Positions 50,570-59,170 of a DNA stretch of 64,000 bases are shown here, piece after piece. The DNA is taken from positions 326,751-390,750 of the forward strand of contig NZ_MUIN01000009.1 of NCBI RefSeq assembly GCF_002080045.1. The letters are read 5' to 3'. The notes beneath the pieces were generated by a model. The model saw only the letters and a list, made by a program, of their open reading frames with translations. It searched no databases and was not told the origin of the DNA. Position 1 is the first letter of the stretch; every line of letters starts with the position of its first letter. Made by a program: the position numbers and the translations under genes. The DNA comes from Pseudomonas sp. Bc-h. GTDB lineage: Bacteria; Pseudomonadota; Gammaproteobacteria; Pseudomonadales; Pseudomonadaceae.

Positions 50570-51879
50570 TCATTTCGCGATGGCTTCTTTTCGCTCAAGT
50601 GTTTCGAAGTTTTTCGACTCCTGCTTTTCTTCGGCAACGAATGTGTTCTGCGGCTTCATGGTGAAGGTCATCAGCACGCCGAAGGCGAGTACGCCGATGG
50701 AGATCAGGAACGGCAGCGTCCAGTTGCCGGTCTGGTCGATCAGGTAACCGGCCAGCACAGGGCTTATGATGGTCGCAGTGGCCGCCGTGCCGTTCATGAT
50801 GCCGCTGGCGGTGCCTGCGCGATCGGACGCGATGTCCATGGGCACCGCCCACATTGGCCCCACGGTCATTTCATTGAAGAACAGCGCCATGGCCAGGAAA
50901 ATCAGCGAGTACAGCGGTTCCTGAAACAGCAGCACCGGAATCAGCGACAGGCCGGTACATGCCATGCACACCGCCACTAGATAGCTGCGGGCGAGTTTGA
51001 CGTTGCCGGTCTTGCGCAACAGCTTGTCGCTGATCATCCCCCCCCCAGCAGGTCCCCCACCACGCCGGCGAAGAACACGCCGGAGGTGAACAGCACGGCC
51101 GATTTGATGTTCATATTGTATTTGTGCATGAAGTACATCGGAATCCAGCTGAGCATCAGCCAGAGAATCCAGTTGTAGCAGAAGTACACGCTGGACACCG
51201 GCAGCATGCGTTTGAACAGGCGTCCATAGGTGCCCGGCGCATCGATGCGGCGCGGTTTGGGGACCGGCAGCACGGACAACTCCTGCTGAGTGATACGCGG
51301 GTGGTCGACCGGTTTTTCGGTGTAGGTGACGTACCACAGCACCACCCAGCCAAAACTCAGCGCACCCAACAAGTAGAACGAGAAGCGCCAGTCGTAGGCC
51401 GTCATCAGGGCCGCGACGATCAGCGGCGCGCAGGCATTCCCCAGGCGAGCCGCGGCATGAGTGATGCCCTGGGCGAAGCCGCGTTTGTCTTTGGGCACCC
51501 AGGCCGCCATGGCGCTGGTCGACGCCGGGAAGGTTGCGCCCTCCCCCAGACCCAGCAACATGCGCGCCGCCACCAGGCTCAGGAAGCCACCCGCCATGCC
51601 GGTCAACACCGTGGCCGCCGCCCATATAAAGGCGCAGACGATCAACGTGCGCTTGGCGCCATAGCGGTCACTGACCCAGCCGCCGATGAACTGGAACACC
51701 ATGTACGGATACGCGAACGCCGAGAAGATAAAACCCAGTTGCGTGTTGCTCAGACCCAGCTCGGTGCTGAACTGTCCCGCTGCGGTGCTGACATTGACCC
51801 GGTCGACGTAGGTGATGAAGTACATCAGGCACAGCATCATCATGACGACGGTGGTGGCCTTGATCTTTAGCCTGTTCAT
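50570..51879 (-). pseudogene. MFS transporter (ACS family, aromatic acid/sugar acid type), frameshifted in a G9 tract
   Basis: The first 281 codons (51879 to 51034) encode a normal N-terminal half: VDRVNVSTAAGQFSTELGLSNTQLGFIFSAFAYPYMVFQ and SDRYGAKRTLIV, typical of the anion:cation symporter (glucarate/galactarate) group. At 51038-51046 a run of nine C (G on the coding strand) shifts the frame, and translation stops after GDLLGGG. The rest of the protein continues in another frame from MISDKLLRKTGNVKLARS to the stop at 50570. A run of seven or ten G would restore one protein of about 430 residues. This could be a real inactivation, phase variation or a sequencing error. GAGG is 9 bases before the ATG. 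Confidence 0.85.
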
Positions 51880-51934
51880 GGTTGCGGTCCTCAGTGTTTT
51901 TCTTGTAGTTGTTCACTAATGCGCTTGCCAGGTG

Positions 51935-53128
51935 TCACAGCTCCAGAATCGCGCCCTCGCGACGCAAGTCGGAAATCTGCCCGGCGTCGTAGCCGTACTC
52001 CGCCAGAATTTCCTCGGTGTGTTCGCCCAACAGCGGCGACGGTCGATTCACCTGTTTGGGGGTCTCCGAGAACCGGATCGGCAAGGCGATGCTGCGGGCC
52101 GAACCCGTCACCGGGTGATGGGTTTCGACGATCATCTCGCGCTCGAGAATCTGCGGATGCTCGACCGCCTGGGAGATGTCCAGCACTGCGCCCACCGGCA
52201 GACCGGCAACGTCCAGCCGGGACACCCAGTTATCGGTGGTGTCCTGCACCAGGCATTCGGTGATCAGATCGACCAACGCTTCACGGTTGTTCATGCGCAG
52301 CACGTTGCTGGCGAAACGCGGATCGTCGCTGATGTGCGGCGCGTTCAACACTTGCAGCAGGCGCTCGTAGTTGCCCTGATTGGCCGCACCGATGTTGATC
52401 CAGCCGTCCTTGGTTCTGAACGCCTGATACGGCGTGCTGGTGGAGTTGGCCGAGCCCATCTTCGGCAGGATCACGCCTTCGGAAAAGTAGTTGGCGGCTG
52501 GCCAATACATCTGTTGAAAGCCCGCCTCCAGCAGCGAGGTATCCACCACCTGCCCCTGCCCGGTCTTCTGTTTGTGGGCGTAGGCCGCCGCGATGCCCAG
52601 CGCGGCGAGAATCCCGGCGTTGATGTCGGCGATGGGCGATCCGGCCTTGATCGGCGCCTGACCGGGCTCACCCGTGGAACTCATCAAACCCGACAGGCCC
52701 TGCGCGATCAGATCGAAACCGCCTTTGTCGGCATAAGGCCCGGTGCGACCGTAACCCGAGACCGAGCAATAGATCAGCCCCGGGTTGAGCTTCTTCAGGG
52801 TCTCGTAACCCAGCCCGAGTTTTTCCATGGTGCCTTTGCGATAGTTCTCGGTCACCACATCGGCGTCCGCGAGCATGCGCCGCAGCACGTCTTTGCCGCC
52901 GTCGGTTTTCAGGTTAAGCGCGATGTCGCGCTTGTTACGGTTGAGGATCATGAACGAGGCTGATTCGCCGTGTTCGAGGATCGGCGCGAAGCGGCGGCAG
53001 TCGTCGCCATCCATCTTCTCGACCTTGATCACGTCGGCGCCCATGTCGGCCAGCATCATTCCGCAGATAGGGCCGGACATGATGTGCGACAGCTCGATGA
53101 CTTTCATGCCTTGCAGTGGACCGGCCAT
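51935..53128 (-). CDS. CaiB/BaiF family (type III) CoA-transferase
   Basis: A 397-residue enzyme that moves CoA between carboxylic acids. The opening LQGMKVIELSHIMSGPICGMMLADMGADVIKVEK is the family hallmark, and the catalytic Asp lies in GSPIADINAGILAALGI (about residue 168). LNRNKRDIALNLKTDGGK is also typical. It follows the enoyl-CoA hydratase gene after one base and precedes the MFS gene by 55 bases, so the operon would import an acid, activate it by CoA transfer and hydrate it. The natural acid is unknown. Confidence 0.9.
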   Translation of the reverse strand: MAGPLQGMKVIELSHIMSGPICGMMLADMGADVIKVEKMDGDDCRRFAPILEHGESASFMILNRNKRDIALNLKTDGGKDVLRRMLADADVVTENYRKGTMEKLGLGYETLKKLNPGLIYCSVSGYGRTGPYADKGGFDLIAQGLSGLMSSTGEPGQAPIKAGSPIADINAGILAALGIAAAYAHKQKTGQGQVVDTSLLEAGFQQMYWPAANYFSEGVILPKMGSANSTSTPYQAFRTKDGWINIGAANQGNYERLLQVLNAPHISDDPRFASNVLRMNNREALVDLITECLVQDTTDNWVSRLDVAGLPVGAVLDISQAVEHPQILEREMIVETHHPVTGSARSIALPIRFSETPKQVNRPSPLLGEHTEEILAEYGYDAGQISDLRREGAILEL

Positions 53129-53129
53129 A

Positions 53130-53960
53130 TCATTTGCCTCCGAAAACAGGTGTGCGTTTGGCCAGGAAGGCCTGGTAACCGATCTGGAAATCCTCGGTGG
53201 CGAAGCAGTCGAATGCCTCGTCGTACTCCTCGGCGCTCAAGGGAGTCGGATCGATGCTGCGTTGCACGAATTGCTTGTGCCAGCGCGCCACCAGCGGTGC
53301 GCCGTCGGCGATGCGCCGGGCACTGGCCATCGCCTGCTCTTCCACTTCAGCATCAGCCACCACGCGGCTGACGATGCGTTTGTGCAAGGCCTCGGCCGCG
53401 CCGAACACTCGCCCTTCCAGCAGCATTTCCAGGGTCACGTCGGGGCCTGCGATGCGCATCAGGCCGCTCATTTCGTCGTGGGACATGGCCAGGCCCAGCT
53501 TGTTGACGGGCACGCCAAAACGGCTCGACTCCCCGCAGATGCGGATATTGCACAGCGAAGCGACACCCAGCCCGCCCCCCACGCAGATGCCATGAATCAT
53601 CGCCACCAGCGGGTGACGGCAACTGGCAATGGCGCGCAAGGCGCTGTGCATCACCGGGCCGTAGTGCCGGGCCAGTTGCTGATTGCCGCGATGGGTTTCG
53701 AATTCGGAGATGTCATTGCCAGGGCCGAACGCCTTGGTGCCTGCGCCGCGAATCACGATGCAACGAACCGAGTCGTCGGCGTCCAGCTGGCGGAGGGTGT
53801 CGTCCAGCAGCTTCCACATCGTCAGGGTGGTGGCGTTGAGTTTTTCAGGGCGATTGAGCACGACCGTGGCAATGCCACCGTCACGCTGCAGGAGGATTTC
53901 GGGCGCGGACCGAACGCTGGATTCGGGTTGCCCTGTTTCGGGAGAAACATGGGTATTCAT
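53130..53960 (-). CDS. Enoyl-CoA hydratase/isomerase family protein
   Basis: A 276-residue crotonase-fold protein. The CoA-binding opening is IATVVLNRPEKLNA, the oxyanion-hole strands are in FGPGNDISEFE and HGICVGGGLGVAS, and the C-terminal helices are of normal length. The usual active-site glutamate near NKLGLAMSHDEM is not obvious, so hydratase, isomerase or hydrolase activity cannot be told apart. It is the first gene of the acyl-CoA operon and lies 17 bases downstream of the operator palindrome. Confidence 0.87.
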   Translation of the reverse strand: MNTHVSPETGQPESSVRSAPEILLQRDGGIATVVLNRPEKLNATTLTMWKLLDDTLRQLDADDSVRCIVIRGAGTKAFGPGNDISEFETHRGNQQLARHYGPVMHSALRAIASCRHPLVAMIHGICVGGGLGVASLCNIRICGESSRFGVPVNKLGLAMSHDEMSGLMRIAGPDVTLEMLLEGRVFGAAEALHKRIVSRVVADAEVEEQAMASARRIADGAPLVARWHKQFVQRSIDPTPLSAEEYDEAFDCFATEDFQIGYQAFLAKRTPVFGGK

Positions 53961-53977
53961 ACGAGCACCTTATTATT

Positions 53978-54012
53978 TTTGGGATACCATTTCGCGTAAT
54001 TGGTATCCCAAA
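53978..54012. promoter_or_regulatory. GntR-type operator palindrome
   Basis: TTTGGGATACCA (53978-53989) and TGGTATCCCAAA (54001-54012) are perfect 12-bp inverted copies separated by 11 bases. The ATACCA/TGGTAT core is the usual FadR/VanR-subfamily pattern. It lies directly ahead of the enoyl-CoA hydratase gene. Confidence 0.85.
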
Positions 54013-54197
54013 TATAGACTTTGCTTTTCTCAGTGCAAGGGCTTTTTTACAGAAATATGATCGAACGGACGAAACGCACACTCGCCAAAACCCAGTAAAC
54101 ATTGAGTGAACGCTCTAAATCCATGGGCTGCGTAGATAATTTCTCAATTCACCGGGATAATCGGCGCCAGACGGGTACGTCGCAGACGGAAAAATCC

Positions 54198-54205
54198 GGG
54201 ATACC
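54198..54205. promoter_or_regulatory. Additional operator half-site ahead of the GntR gene
   Basis: GGGATACC repeats the core of the palindrome at 53981 and lies 15 bases before the regulator start codon, which suggests autoregulation. Confidence 0.5.
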
Positions 54206-54220
54206 GATGGAGATGGGCTG

Positions 54221-54904
54221 ATGTCCGAAAACAACAATCTGGCGAACATCAACGAAGCGGCCTACGCCGCCTTGCGCGAACGCATTATCAGCGGCGATTT
54301 GATGCCCGGCGCGCCGCTGTCCGAGCGTGCTTTGTGCGAGGAACTGGAGGTGTCGCGTACGCCGCTGCGTGAGGCGATCAAGATGCTGGCTCGCGAAGGT
54401 CTGGTGGAAATCTCCGCGACCCGCCGCGCGAAAGTCGCCAGCGTCAGCCTGGAAGAAGCGGCCAACATGCTGACCTTGCTGGCAGCTCTGGAGGGGTTAT
54501 CCGGGGAACAGGCCTGCCAGAAGATTTCGGCGGCGGACATCGCCGAACTGGAAGCCATGCAGGCGGCCATGCGTCTGAGCCACGAGCAGAACGACCTGAC
54601 CAGTTACTTCAACCTGAACCAGCAGATCCACTTGAAGATCCTGCAAGTGGCGGACAACCGGGTGTTGTCAGAGATGTTCAACAACCTCAATGCCCGCCTG
54701 CGCCATGTCCGCCGCCGCCTCAACCCGACGCCGGGGCGCTGGCAGCAGGCAATCACCGAACATGAACAGATGCTCACCTACCTGAAAAAGGGCGACAGCA
54801 AGAAGCTGCGCGCCCTGATGGAAGATCACCTGCGCAACAAGATCGATGTGTTTCTGGCGACCATGCTGGAGCACGGGATTGTGAGTGTGCAGCGCTCGGC
54901 TTGA
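54221..54904 (+). CDS. GntR-family (FadR/FCD subfamily) transcriptional regulator
   Basis: A 227-residue regulator. The winged helix (about residues 8-75: AAYAALRERIISGDLMPGAPLSERALCEELEVSRTPLREAIKML) is followed by an all-helical FCD ligand domain. The metal- or acid-binding residues of FCD domains can be seen as His in NQQIHLKIL and His in ALMEDHLRNKID. It is divergent from the acyl-CoA operon and likely represses it through the palindrome at 53978 until an acid or acyl-CoA ligand binds. Confidence 0.9.
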   Translation: MSENNNLANINEAAYAALRERIISGDLMPGAPLSERALCEELEVSRTPLREAIKMLAREGLVEISATRRAKVASVSLEEAANMLTLLAALEGLSGEQACQKISAADIAELEAMQAAMRLSHEQNDLTSYFNLNQQIHLKILQVADNRVLSEMFNNLNARLRHVRRRLNPTPGRWQQAITEHEQMLTYLKKGDSKKLRALMEDHLRNKIDVFLATMLEHGIVSVQRSA

Positions 54905-54931
54905 GGACTGCCTGAAGCCGAACCTTGCGAC

Positions 54932-55708
54932 CTATTCCCCATAAATATCGAAATCGAAATACTTCTTCTGGATCTGGTCATACGTGCCGTTCGCGCGAAT
55001 GGCCGCCAGCGCCTGATTGAAGCGCGCTTGCAGCGGGTCGCCTTTGCGTACCGCCACGCCGATTCCGGTGCCGAAGTATTGTTCTTCGGTGAACGCCGGG
55101 CCGACGAACTGGTAGTCCTTGCCTTCAGGCTTTTTCAGCAGGCCTTCGTCGATGGCCACCGAACTGGCCATGGTCGCGTCAATGCGGCCGCCCAACAGGT
55201 CAAGGAAGACTTCGTTCTGCGAGCCGTAGCTGACGATCGTTGCGCCCGCCGGGACAAATTTGTCGGTCACGTAACGTTCGAAGTTGGTCGCGCGCTGCAC
55301 GCCGATGCGCAGGCCTTTGAGCTGCGCCGGCACATCGCTGATGCCGCTGTCCTTTCGCACCACCAGACGCGCAGGGATCCGGTAGTAACGGTCGCTGAAG
55401 TCCACCGATTTCATGCGCTCCGGGGTGATCGACATCGACGAGATGATCGCGTCGACCTTCTTCACCTTAAGCGCCGGAATCAGGCCGTCGAACTCGTTTT
55501 CCTTCCACACGCACTGCACTTTCATTTCCGCGCACAGGGCCTGACCGATGTCGTAGTCGAAGCCGACGATCTTGTTGTCGGCGGTCTTGGAAGCGAACGG
55601 TGGATAGGCCGCTTCGATGCCCAGTTTCAGCTGAGGCTCGGCGGCGTGGGCGTTGAGGACCATAAAGGAGGCGAGGCCCAGGGTGGTGACGATACTTCTG
55701 ATGTTCAT
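54932..55708 (-). CDS. ABC transporter substrate-binding protein, basic amino acid/opine type
   Basis: A 258-residue periplasmic protein with a signal peptide to about residue 22 (LASFMVLNAHA-A). The mature start EPQLKLGIEAAYPPFASKTADNKIVGFDYDIGQALC and FDGLIPALKVKKVDAIISSMSITPERMKSVDFS match the lysine/arginine/ornithine or opine binding proteins (ArgT, OccT, NocT). The start at 55708 has GGAG 7 bases upstream; a TTG 12 bases earlier is rejected. No permease or ATPase genes accompany it, so it must share another system. It lies 131 bases after ridA. Confidence 0.87.
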   Translation of the reverse strand: MNIRSIVTTLGLASFMVLNAHAAEPQLKLGIEAAYPPFASKTADNKIVGFDYDIGQALCAEMKVQCVWKENEFDGLIPALKVKKVDAIISSMSITPERMKSVDFSDRYYRIPARLVVRKDSGISDVPAQLKGLRIGVQRATNFERYVTDKFVPAGATIVSYGSQNEVFLDLLGGRIDATMASSVAIDEGLLKKPEGKDYQFVGPAFTEEQYFGTGIGVAVRKGDPLQARFNQALAAIRANGTYDQIQKKYFDFDIYGE

Positions 55709-55839
55709 GCATGGCTCCAAACGATGTTGTTCAAGTCGGGCGCGCCCTCGGCATGAGGATCGCGTCCGTTATGGCAGCAGCAATGTGAACGGCGGGTGGG
55801 CGCTCTTGAGTTGCGGCGCCCTGCCCTTGCAGCGGTTGA

Positions 55840-56196
55840 TCAGACGGCCGCGGTGACGATGATCTCGACGAGGATTTGCGGGTCGTCGAACATCACCTGG
55901 CAGGTCGCACGGGCCGGGGTCTGCGCGGCGTCGACCCAGGCGCTCCAGGTTTCATTCATGCCGGCGAAATCGGCGGTCATGTCCTTCATCCAGATCTGCA
56001 CGCTGAGCAGGCGGCTCTTGTCGCTGCCCGAGGCGGCGAGCAGCTCGTCGACACGCTGCAGCACCTGACGGGTCTGGCCGCGAATGTCCTGGGTGCAATC
56101 GGCGGCAACGATGCCCGCCAGCCACGCCACGCCGTTGTGCACCACGCTGCGGCTCAGGCGTGGATTGCTTTCGATGCGATGAATCGAGGTGCTCAT
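55840..56196 (-). CDS. RidA (YjgF) family protein
   Basis: A 118-residue RidA-like protein. RidA enzymes hydrolyse reactive enamine/imine products released by PLP enzymes or amino acid oxidases. The expected arginine and the acidic end are present in TPARATCQV and QILVEIIVTA. AWLAGIVAADCTQDIRGQTRQVLQRVDELLAASG is the family core. It overlaps the FAD protein gene by four bases. In this operon it would remove imines made by the oxidase complex. Confidence 0.9.
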   Translation of the reverse strand: MSTSIHRIESNPRLSRSVVHNGVAWLAGIVAADCTQDIRGQTRQVLQRVDELLAASGSDKSRLLSVQIWMKDMTADFAGMNETWSAWVDAAQTPARATCQVMFDDPQILVEIIVTAAV

Positions 56197-57617
56197 GTCA
56201 GGCTCCTTTCAAGGGTTGAAGTAACAGAGAGATCGAATTCGCGCTCACTGGCCAGTTGCGCCAGGGTGATGGGTTTGAGCGGCGGACGAATGCGGTAGTA
56301 GCCGACAGAAGCCTGTGGAACCTGGCGTTGTTGGGCGATGATTTCAGTGACGCTGAGCCCGCACTGGCGGCCCTGACACGGCCCCATGCCGCAGCGGCCG
56401 AAGGCTTTGGTCTGATTCGGACCCTGGCAACCAAGGTCGACGTAACTGCGAATGGCACCCGCGCTGACCTCTTCGCAGCGGCAGACAATGGTCTCGTCGT
56501 CCGGGATGCGGTTGCGTTTCTGCGGCCGATACAGCGCGTCGATCAACGGGCGCGCGGCGCCCTGCTGGCGCAGCAATCGACGCCAGGGCAAGGCCAGTTT
56601 GTGCAGCTGGATCTCGTCGATCTTCTGCAACTGGTGGGCGATGCGCAGCGCAGCCAACCGGCCCTGGGTGCGCGCAACGTTCGCCCCGCCAATCGCGCCG
56701 CCGTCACCGGCAACGAAGATGCCCGCAAGACTGGTCTCCCCCCAGCTGTCGCGTTGAGCCACCCAGCACAATTGCGGGTCATTCCAGTCATGTCTGACCC
56801 GCAACGACTGAGTGACCTGAGTGTTGGGGACCACGCCCTGGTGCAACAGGATCAACGAGGCCCAGACCTTGTGTGACTGGCCTTCACTGTCGAAATACAG
56901 CGTTTCAGCGCGACGTCCGCCTTCAATGCGCAGGTTCTCAGCCGCGTAATAATGTTTGACCCCGGCACGCTTGAGCGTCGCCAACAGCGAGAGCCCTTTG
57001 AGCAGGTCGCGCCAGCCAGCCAACGCCTCGCGCAAACGCCCCAGATGCCTGAACGCTTCATGGCGCCCGCTGGTGTCCACCAACGCCTCGATACGAATTC
57101 CGGCGCGCAGGTACTGCACCGCCAGCAGGTACAACAGCGGCCCGCAGCCTGCGAGTACTACCGGGCCTTGCGGCACCATGGCTGCGTTTTTCAGCAGAAT
57201 CTGACCGGCACCGGCGGTCATCACACCGGGTAAAGTCCAGCCAGGAATCGGCATCGGCCGCTCCATTGCGCCCGTGGCAATCAACAACTGGCGGCCCCGT
57301 AGCACGTGAGCCTTGCCATCTTGCAGAAAATGCACGCGGCGCTCTTCGGTCACTTGCCAGACCGCCGCGGTGGGTTGGTAGCGCACATCGCTGGCCAGCA
57401 GCGCTTCGACCAGTTCCAGACCGGCGACATAATCGGCGCCGAGCACTTCGCGACTGCGCGCATCCGATTGGGCTACGTTGCGATAAATCTGCCCGCCGGG
57501 GCTGGCCTGCTCGTCCAGCAACACCACCGCAAGGCCTCTGGCAGACGCTTCCAGCGCAGCGCTGATCCCCGCAGGCCCGGCGCCGATGACGATCAGATCG
57601 ACCAGAGCCTCACTCAT
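56193..57617 (-). CDS. FAD/NAD-binding oxidoreductase subunit, HcnB/OoxA-like
   Basis: A 474-residue alpha subunit. The N-terminal FAD loop is VIGAGPAGISAALEA, a second dinucleotide loop is VVLAGCGPLLYLLAVQYL (about residue 155), and a C-terminal BFD-like cysteine cluster (CRCEEV, then GRCGMGPCQGRQCG) can carry a [2Fe-2S] centre. These are typical of opine oxidase subunit A, HcnB and D-hydroxyproline dehydrogenase alpha. It overlaps the ferredoxin-like gene by eight bases and ridA by four. Together with the next two genes it forms a heterotrimeric dehydrogenase. Confidence 0.88.
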   Translation of the reverse strand: MSEALVDLIVIGAGPAGISAALEASARGLAVVLLDEQASPGGQIYRNVAQSDARSREVLGADYVAGLELVEALLASDVRYQPTAAVWQVTEERRVHFLQDGKAHVLRGRQLLIATGAMERPMPIPGWTLPGVMTAGAGQILLKNAAMVPQGPVVLAGCGPLLYLLAVQYLRAGIRIEALVDTSGRHEAFRHLGRLREALAGWRDLLKGLSLLATLKRAGVKHYYAAENLRIEGGRRAETLYFDSEGQSHKVWASLILLHQGVVPNTQVTQSLRVRHDWNDPQLCWVAQRDSWGETSLAGIFVAGDGGAIGGANVARTQGRLAALRIAHQLQKIDEIQLHKLALPWRRLLRQQGAARPLIDALYRPQKRNRIPDDETIVCRCEEVSAGAIRSYVDLGCQGPNQTKAFGRCGMGPCQGRQCGLSVTEIIAQQRQVPQASVGYYRIRPPLKPITLAQLASEREFDLSVTSTLERSLT

Positions 57618-57936
57618 CGTCGGCGCCCCCGATCAGCAGGTCGCGAGCACCGCGCTGGCGACGCACTGACATGCCGTCCTCAACCTTGATCAGACACGCC
57701 TGCGCATTGGCCTGACCGTCGACTTCGACCAGGCATTCGAAACAGACGCCCATCATGCAATAGGGTGCGCCGGGGCGGCCGTTGACCGGGCTTTCGCGGG
57801 TATGGCCCACGTCATGAGCGAGCAAGGCCGCCGCAAGGGAAACGCCAGCGGGCACGCTCAGCGGCATGCCGTCGAACGTGATGCGCACGTGATTGGGCGC
57901 CAGTTGCAAAGAGCGAAACAGAGCATCAATGGGCAT
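57610..57936 (-). CDS. [2Fe-2S] protein subunit, HcnA/gamma-like
   Basis: A 108-residue ferredoxin-like subunit. The cluster ligands are Cys in PYCMMGVCFECLVEVDG plus a later Cys in QANAQACLIKV, a C-x4-C-x2-C-x11-C spacing typical of these small subunits. The start MPIDALFRSLQLAP lies 11 bases inside the end of the upstream FAD oxidase gene, and its own end overlaps the next gene by eight bases. A long upstream reading is rejected because it lies inside the oxidase gene. Confidence 0.87.
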   Translation of the reverse strand: MPIDALFRSLQLAPNHVRITFDGMPLSVPAGVSLAAALLAHDVGHTRESPVNGRPGAPYCMMGVCFECLVEVDGQANAQACLIKVEDGMSVRRQRGARDLLIGGADDE

Positions 57937-59050
57937 ACCGCACCTCGCTTTGCCCCTTGAAACGGGCAAGATTGAACGCTCGGAGCCCGGGCGCATCGGC
58001 CTCCCCGGCGATCCACGGAGCCAGGCGCAGCGCATGGGCTGCCGCCAGGGTCACGCCACTGTGGCAAGTGACGACGAACGCACCGGGGATGTCGTGAGCG
58101 GCCTCGTAAATCGGATAGCCGTCAGCGCTGAGTACGCGCAAGGCACCCCAGGCCCGGACCATGCGCACCTGCCCCAACTGCGGAAAGCATTGCACTGCGC
58201 GGGCGGCGATCTCGGACATGGCTTCACTGCTGGTACGGTCGTCAAAGCCCACGGACTCCAGCGAGTCGCCTAGCTGGACCGTACCTTCATCGGTTTGACG
58301 CACGTAGGTCGTGGGGTAATGCAGAAAGGGTTGCAGACGTTCGGTCACCAGAATCTGCCCGCGATTGGGCCGCACCGGGACATCCATCCCGAGCATGGCG
58401 CCCAAGGGGCGATTACCAAGGCCTGCTGCCAACACCAGATGTTCGGCTTCAAAACGATCTGCGGCGGCGCGAATGCCGAAGCCGCTGGCATGCTGATCGA
58501 TGCCATCCACGGTCACGCCATTGATGATTGCAACGCCGCGCAACGTGCACGCCGCGTACAAGGCACGCAGCAGTTTCAGCGGATTGACGTGACCGTCCAT
58601 GGGCGTATAGCAGGCGCCCACCACACCCGGGCCGATACCGGGAATTCGCGATTTAAGCTGCGCCGGGTCCAGCAGTTCATAAGGATAATCACCGTCGAAG
58701 GCTTCCTGCAGCCAGACCAGCCGACGGGTTTCTTCGGCCAGTTCCTGCTCACTCATGCACAGCTGAAAACCGCCGGGCTGACGCAGGTGCAGATCGATGC
58801 CGGTGTCGCTCTGCAACAGGGCGTTGAATTCGGGCCATAGCGCCACGGATTGGCGAGTCCAGCTGGCATAGGGGCTGTTCTTGTACCCCTTGCCCTGCAC
58901 CCACAGCAGGCCGAAGTTGCCTCGGGCAGCGCGGAAGGCGTCATCACCCTCGTCCAGCACGGTGACTTGACGTCCCAACAGCGCAAGGCCATAAGCGATG
59001 GACATACCCACCAATCCGCCGCCGACGACGACCACATCTGTCTTGTGCAT
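57926..59050 (-). CDS. FAD-dependent amine/D-amino acid oxidase subunit, HcnC/OoxB-like
   Basis: A 374-residue DadA/glycine-oxidase-type protein. The FAD loop is VVVVGGGLVGMSIAYGLALLG, and the C-terminal LRVLSADGYPIYEA and CHSGVTLAAAHA segments match the beta subunits of opine and D-hydroxyproline dehydrogenases. It is the first gene of the operon, which then runs [2Fe-2S] subunit, alpha subunit, ridA and binding protein. The substrate is probably a secondary amine such as an opine or an N-alkyl or D-amino acid. The order differs from hcnABC, so hydrogen cyanide synthesis is unlikely. Confidence 0.87.
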   Translation of the reverse strand: MHKTDVVVVGGGLVGMSIAYGLALLGRQVTVLDEGDDAFRAARGNFGLLWVQGKGYKNSPYASWTRQSVALWPEFNALLQSDTGIDLHLRQPGGFQLCMSEQELAEETRRLVWLQEAFDGDYPYELLDPAQLKSRIPGIGPGVVGACYTPMDGHVNPLKLLRALYAACTLRGVAIINGVTVDGIDQHASGFGIRAAADRFEAEHLVLAAGLGNRPLGAMLGMDVPVRPNRGQILVTERLQPFLHYPTTYVRQTDEGTVQLGDSLESVGFDDRTSSEAMSEIAARAVQCFPQLGQVRMVRAWGALRVLSADGYPIYEAAHDIPGAFVVTCHSGVTLAAAHALRLAPWIAGEADAPGLRAFNLARFKGQSEVRYAH

Positions 59051-59170
59051 GATTCAGTTCTTGGCCTGTATAGCGTTGGCTCTCAATGAATCCGATGCTA
59101 GAGGCCTGACAATATCCTGAAAAATGCTTTATTTTCTGCCAGTCATGTCTTTTTGTTATGGGATTGCAGG

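Noticed and set aside
55840..59050. Reading the three-subunit oxidase as hcnABC (hydrogen cyanide synthase)
   Set aside because: Gene order is different, ridA and a binding protein are included, and the regulator is OccR-like rather than ANR/Gac-type control; an opine or D-amino-acid oxidase fits better.
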